Below, one piece after another: positions 58,445 to 64,000 of a DNA stretch of 64,000 nucleotides. A program made the position numbers and the translations under genes. The stretch is from Sipunculus nudus (taxonomy: Eukaryota > Annelida > Sipuncula > Golfingiida > Sipunculidae): contig CM049318.1 in NCBI GenBank assembly GCA_026874595.1, positions 27,246,956 to 27,310,955 of the forward strand, written 5' to 3'. Numbering within the stretch: position 1 is the first letter of the stretch; each line of letters begins with the position of its first letter. The notes under the pieces are model-generated. The model was not told the DNA's origin, searched no databases, and saw nothing but the letters and a program-made list of their open reading frames with translations.

Positions 58445-61340
58445 ATTCATTGTCTTGGAATATTACTGAAAATTTTAAGCATATTGTGATAATGATGGCT
58501 CCAGTTACCAATCTGCTTTATTCTTCGTCCGATGCAACATTTTCGCCATAAGAATTCGAAGAAAACAATAAAAAAGTTAATTTCTGCAAGGGAGTAGACT
58601 TGTATCCACTCCCGAAATCTATCCAATACAAAGCAAAGTTCAAATATCAATTTTATAACAGTTCCTTTAAATTAATTTTTATTTACAGTGACTAAGGTTA
58701 TAAGGAATTTCACAGTTGCAAGAGGGAATTTTGAAGAACTGGTTAGTTGTCTTTACTCACATTAGTATAATGACAGGGATTTAGGAGGATTTGCATATTT
58801 TGGTAGCATTTTTTGGGTTGGATTTTCCATTTCAATACAAATTAAATTTGGGGCTGATCTTAAATTGTCACAAGACTGCTTTCTATTTATCTTCTCTAAT
58901 GGTTTACAATCATTATACCTACGTAAATTAAAGGATGTTTCTCTTTTTGCCTCTTTTTGAGAAATTTCACTGTAAAATTATGAATGTCTTTCTATAATTA
59001 TTACAAAACTTGATTTATTGTAGTTTGACATTTGACATTTTGAGCACTGCATTGTAGAGTCCTGATTTGTCGAACCTTTGTGACCAAGCCGTATATTTCC
59101 CATGTTTTTTTAAAATAAAAAACGTTTAATGTTTGAACATTTGATGGCCATGCAAGATTCAAAATACTTCGATAAGCCTAGTTAATATGTTCAGTCACAA
59201 GCTGCTGAGGCTGAACAAGCTGTAAAACTCAACCGAATACCGAAAACTCAATTGTTGGTTACTGATCACCGAGACATAATTGCTCAAATTCAAATTTAAC
59301 AATGAAATCTCATGATTCAATTAAAAAAATATTATTGCACAGCTAAAATATCAAATTACTGCTAACTGTTAATCTCAATATAACCTTTAAATCTGCGTAA
59401 CATGATTGGAAATATGTTGGCGCCACTGGTCTTATATCACGGGTATATCCGAAATCAATATGCGTATCAAATTTCAAGGCGATTTTCACTTGTGTTTGAT
59501 TTTTTTGTTTGTTCAAGATGGATTTGTCCTAATGATCTTGTTGCAATTTTTAATTGCATTTCTGAAGAACCGAATGGACGGATTACATTCAGAAGTTGAT
59601 TTTGATAACCTGAAAGGTGTAATGAGGCACATTATTTCAATCGCATTATGAAATGCAAAATACAGGACACAGCTATAACTCTCACCTGACCGTCATTTTT
59701 CCGTCGCAAAATTATCACTAAACTTTCGTAAAATAGGTGACACCATTAGTCTCGTTTAAAAAGTTTAGGTTCCCAAGATCGACAGGCTTATCAAATTTCA
59801 AGGCTTTCCGTGCATCACTTATCGATATGGACCCCTTGTAATAAATTTTACTCAAAATAGATTAATCGTAGTGAAAAGCTAACTTTTTATTATGTCGGAT
59901 ATATTCGTGTGATAGAATGCCATGAATCAGAATGATTATTTGCTATGAGATCTTAGTCATAACAGGGCTTCCTGGCTTTTGCCAATAAGAAAATTCGGTA
60001 CATCTGACCAATGAAAGCCATGGTCTCTTTCTCCATACACAAGCTCTCTTGTGACAAGCCTGAAGAACCTGTATTCTTAAGGTTAGATGAACGCATTTCC
60101 AAGCCCTGTATATTATCATATAAGGTGCACATTTAAGGGACACTGGGAAAGTGTTTTCTATCGAGCGTTTGGCATCATGTAATACACCAAACTAAAGACC
60201 AATACCTGAAATTTTATTTTAGTCCAGGAAACAGGGGGTTCCGTATCTAATTTCCCACTGGAGACCATTTCCTGTAGCGCACCATAAGTGCACCAAAGAT
60301 GTCGCCACCTGCCGAGCCATGCACACACCATTAGCACTGACACAATCAATCGCCTCAAACACCATTAAGAAATATGGCTACCACTGAGGGAAAAAATATT
60401 ATTGAAAGTCTCCTGTCTGCCACCATCTGGAATCAATATACTTTTCCTCATACATTTAATGCCTAATATTCTTTGCTGCCCTACAATATTTAATGTCAGC
60501 TCAATCCACAAAATGGGCCGACCCTGACCGGACCTGGAAATAGGTCACTCTAACGTGGAGACTTGTTTTTCCCTGAGGTCCAGTCCTATGGACGTGATTA
60601 TATGGGCGTTCCTTTAACATAGAGCAAAGCCGGTCTCTCCGCGTATGACAAGGCAAGTCGTTCCATCTGGCAACTGGACCAGTCTTAGCGCGTGGTTAAT
60701 TGGCCATTCATGCTTCATGGATAAGAACTAATCCTTTCCTTTAGTCAGTATTTCAACGTGGTCAAAAAGCCAGTCGGTCATTACGGCAAGATACTGGTCC
60801 CTGAGCTATATTTTTTTCACGTGGTCTCTGTAAACAATGACATAAAGAAGGTGAAGCATAATGTATACTATGCTTTTTTTAGTGCAGCCACGTTTTAGTT
60901 ATATTGACTGCTCTGTCCACTCATGTCACAGAAGGGCGGGAACTCTACTGATCGCCGATAGATGTCGTTGTCAGTGAAGTGGAGAAAAACAAAAGGTTTA
61001 ACAAAGGAAAGCAATTAAACATGTGGAGCAGGCACTACACACATGTGGGTACTCCAGGCGGCGAGTTAGAAGTCCAACAAAAAGAGACCCCCAAGCGTGA
61101 CGATGGTTACTAGAAAGAGAAAACAAGTCATTGCTCTGGAGGCCCCTGTGTCGCAGGGCTGGGCTGCCAGAGTTCATGTCGTACTGGTAAAGAAAGTGAA
61201 GTTTACAAACCATCTTGATCATGCATGAACCCGCGTGTATCCTCCGCGACAATCGGGTCAAACAAAGAGCAAGCGCTCCCTGGAGGACACTTTGCACAGT
61301 GTGTGCCGGGTACCACGCAAATCCTATCCGAAAACTTAGA
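58445..61340. other. Interval without a recognisable gene
   Basis: There are degenerate repeat words ('ttggcgccactgg' and 'atatcaaatttcaaggc' at 59410-59480; 'taggtgacaccattagtc' and 'tatcaaatttcaaggctt' at 59730-59805) that look like worn copies of the GGTGGCGCCACC family. No coding exon supported. Confidence 0.4.
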
Positions 61341-61389
61341 TTGCTGTGACTGTCAGGAAGCTCGGAATTAAGTTTGCATGTGGAACATC

Positions 61390-61640
61390 AGCAAGAGCGC
61401 TGGCCTACACCAGATCACGGCGCACGACAGCCGCTCACATCATGCACATGTTTGGTTTGGTGGACCAAACCAGCCAAGAAAACAACGTTATAGACTGGGA
61501 CAGCATACTTTATAACCGTGATTGCAAGAGAAACTGACAGGCATACAAGATGGATACGGGAGACCATTCATATCCGAAAAGAAAGATCGTGACGGGTACA
61601 ACATGAACTGACCAAACTCTGCAACCTGCTCATCTCGCCG
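61390..61640 (+). pseudogene. Relic of a Penelope-like element (C-terminal GIY-YIG region)
   Basis: A frame from about 61390 gives ...HIMHMFGLVDQTSQENNVIDWDS and stops at AAC TGA near 61535. Shifting by one base continues ETDRHTRWIRETIHIRKERS and stop. The two pieces match the conserved end of Penelope-like elements, where an H-x-IDW segment precedes R-x-x-RWIKE-x-IxIRK. After the stop, 'ctgaggaagtcatgagtgaacgaaacg' resembles the usual sequence downstream of such ORFs. A frameshift and absence of the reverse transcriptase mark it as dead. Confidence 0.6.
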
Positions 61641-61779
61641 ACACGCCATCTACCGGCGAGCAATCGTGGCCTGAGGAAGTCATGAGTGAACGAAACGGTC
61701 ACTACAAGTAAGTGGCTGAGTTTAAGAATATACATAGTATGTATTCCCACGTGATCATAAGTGACGTCCTTCCAAATGG

Positions 61780-62300
61780 GCAAAGGACTAGCTCTTCTCT
61801 GTGGCCCTAAGTTCGGTCTCTCCTCGTGGTCACTAGACCAGTTTTTCCATTTAGTTGCATTATATTGTCCTCCCCGTCATCGTCAGCCCAGTATTTTACC
61901 TGGTCCTAAGCCAAGTGTGTGATCATGGTGATAACGCCTGCCTTTCCACCAGATCAGTCCTTCTACATGCCTCAGTAAAGTGGGACCTGTCTGAAGGACC
62001 ACCTGTTAAATTAGTCCACCCGTCTATTACGACCACCCTCGAGTGAACCGACAGATTAACATTGCTTAATACTAGCTTATAACTGACCCATCTGATAACA
62101 CCACCTGTGAATTAGGATCATATTTGTCCAGTCTCACGGATGGTCTTACAACACAGGTTTCACTATACTTCCATATGGTCACGTGGTCGGTCCTTGAACG
62201 AGTCGAGGCAACTGGGCCAGTCCTTCCATGTGGTCAAGTCCTTAAACGACTAGTTCTTAAACCATACTACCGTTACATCACCACATTCCCTGCTTGTGAG
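61780..62300. repeat. Degenerate repeat of 'ccagtccttccatgtggtc' words
   Basis: Loose copies of 'agaccagt-ttcca--tggtc' recur here and, more diverged, at 60540-60840. The block includes 'acaacacaggtttcactatac', the inverse of pogo-like MITE ends. Probably an expanded or nested old MITE; boundaries unclear. Confidence 0.35.
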
Positions 62301-64000
62301 ATCGGGGGTCTATTGCAATAATCCGACTTGAGACAACTTGGTGACTTAAGCCAAGGGCCATATGTTTGTCACTCTAGTGATCGTTAAGACGTAATGATTG
62401 AAACAATTGTCTTTGGGCCTGTTACTGGGCACAAATCCGGTAAATTGTTATTGCAACATAACAAAAAAAACCCAGCTTTCATACATCATCAACAAAACAC
62501 AAATAAAGAGCAAGATTAATAAATAACAACAGTGGAATGATTTTATTTGGCAAGGAACTTGGCTTCTCGGCAGCTAACAGAAAAGAAATGTTTCTATAGT
62601 GTCACAAGAAGGCAAGGTGAAATCTATAGGCTGTTAACGGAAAAAATTTACGGTATAAATATTCGTTGGGTTAAACTCTGTAAATCAGGCAAAGTCACGT
62701 GATTAGGAGTCACGTGTTCATAATTATTCAAATTAAGGTAAAGGTAAAATACCACTAACCGTATCAAAAGATTACTTTTGATACCAATGTTTTACTTTTT
62801 GTTTCTTTTATCTCTATGACGACACGTTGAAATGACTTAAGAAGAAACTAGATCTGGAGACATAACTGCAGATAGCAGGCGCGTGGCGCAATAAGTAGAT
62901 TGTTTCTTATGATAAAAAAAGAGAATACATAAAAATGGTAAATGAAGAGTCCATTTTTTCATGAATTATTTGTATTCGACCACATAAAAATTGGTTTTAC
63001 GGAGTCGCCGCACCTTTTTTGCGTGGATCTAAAAAAAAATTAAATGAGGATCACGTCCTCAGAACCTTATATTCCTAATTTGTGCTTTTTCCTCGATTCC
63101 ATTAAGAGGATTCTTGAAAGTATAAAAAATGGACTAAATTTTGTGTTGATTATTTGCACCTTTCAAAATTTAAAGTAAATGCTTGTTTTTTCCTGGCAAG
63201 CTGGCAAAATTCCGAGTTTTGTGTTTCGACCAAAAATTAAAAAATAATAAAAAATAGAATAACTATTGAACTACTTAATTATAAAATTTCTCTTTGTTTC
63301 TGAAAAATTAAAATCATTTTACATGAAATTAATAAAAAAAGATTGATTCGTTTTCAGAAACAAGACCTAAACAAGAAACATATTTTTCCTAGAATAACTA
63401 GGAATGCACGGTATGCATAACACGCCCTAATCCAAGCAAAAGTGTTATTGGCTTTACCAATTAACTCCAATTAACACATTGGTTTTACCCTAACGATTGG
63501 CCGGAATAATACAATAATAAAAACATTAAATAATTAAAACAAGTTAATCTAATCCAAATTCTTTTGATCGTTAACCTTGGTAAACAATTGGAATGATAGT
63601 ACTTTATGATTAACTAAGGATATTTTTTTCCTATTTTCAATATTTTAAAAGACAATACAGACACGCCTTGAACTTGCTTAGCCGTGCAAATGAGAAATCC
63701 AGGTTTAAAAAGGAGCATTGACCTTTTGACCTGATGCTATGTGGTCATGAATAGACTGGTTCCTGCCTTTAATTTAGTGTAACATGTTTTACTACAACAT
63801 TCTTATAAAATAATTAAACAATAGAAAACCAGACACCTGTATCCCTGATTCCTTATCTCAAGTGAAAACCAAGTTATTGCCCGTGTGGGTGAAACAAGGG
63901 ACATCTAGTGGCTAACTTGCGAACTAAATACATATGCGGCCGTGCCTTGCATCTCATCACTATATATTTAAATATACTTATGTCGGCCCATGATCATGTG
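62301..64000. other. Interval without a recognisable gene
   Basis: AT-rich; no supported exon, and no repeat boundary found before the window ends. Confidence 0.4.

Noticed and set aside
61346-61537. A 63-aa ORF as a stand-alone gene
   Set aside because: Its end joins, by a one-base shift, to a Penelope-like motif, so it is a retroelement relic.

Overview
The window is eukaryotic, AT-rich and gene-poor, and most of it is repeat. It has spliced genes with canonical donors and acceptors, many long (TA)n, (CT)n and poly-G/C runs, many short inverted-repeat transposons, a Penelope-type relic, and satellite-like arrays carrying the 12-nt palindrome GGTGGCGCCACC. This repeat style fits a lophotrochozoan, most likely a marine bivalve mollusc. 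That assignment is inference; no single marker proves it.

The main find lies on the minus strand between about 8.0 and 31.1 kb: two paralogous genes for membrane-anchored Bcl-2 family proteins with an N-terminal CARD. Gene B (exon 1 at 30948-29797, tail exon at 26938-26816) predicts 424 aa. Gene A (exon 1 at 10839-9712, tail exon at 8148-8029) predicts 415 aa. Each has a CARD, a conserved helical middle region, BH4-like and BH3-like helices, BH1, and a BH2 split after NGGW by a phase-0 intron. This is where I recall vertebrate BCL2/BCL-X being split. The second exon supplies the rest of BH2 and a C-terminal membrane anchor. A third intact tail exon (12803-12666), very close to that of gene B, sits between the two genes with no first exon of its own. 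It is either an alternative last exon of gene B or the remnant of a third tandem copy. A physical CARD/Bcl-2 fusion would join mitochondrial apoptosis control to CARD-based recruitment in one polypeptide.

The second gene type is a plus-strand ankyrin-repeat protein (56902-58242, 446 aa). It has one coding exon preceded by a 3' splice site, an overlapping upstream ORF, and a poly(A) signal at 58426.

Layout: 0-5.4 kb, diverged tandem repeats; 5.4-8.0 kb, mostly unique sequence with a possible minus-strand terminal exon near 6.2 kb; 8.0-11.1 kb, gene A; 11.3-15.2 kb, repeats and MITEs around the orphan tail exon; 15.5-22.5 kb, a ~320-bp tandem array split by a 5.68-kb DNA transposon (16143-21821, TA target duplication) that carries decayed coding exons and nested elements; 22.5-31.1 kb, gene B and MITEs; 31.4-48.3 kb, microsatellites, MITEs, a CpG-rich island near 36.1 kb and no convincing gene; 48.3-56.2 kb, inverted 21-bp arrays and inverted arms around a 4.8-kb satellite with alternating unit types; 56.9-58.4 kb, the ankyrin gene; 58.4-64 kb, degenerate sequence with a Penelope-like GIY-YIG relic at about 61.4-61.6 kb.
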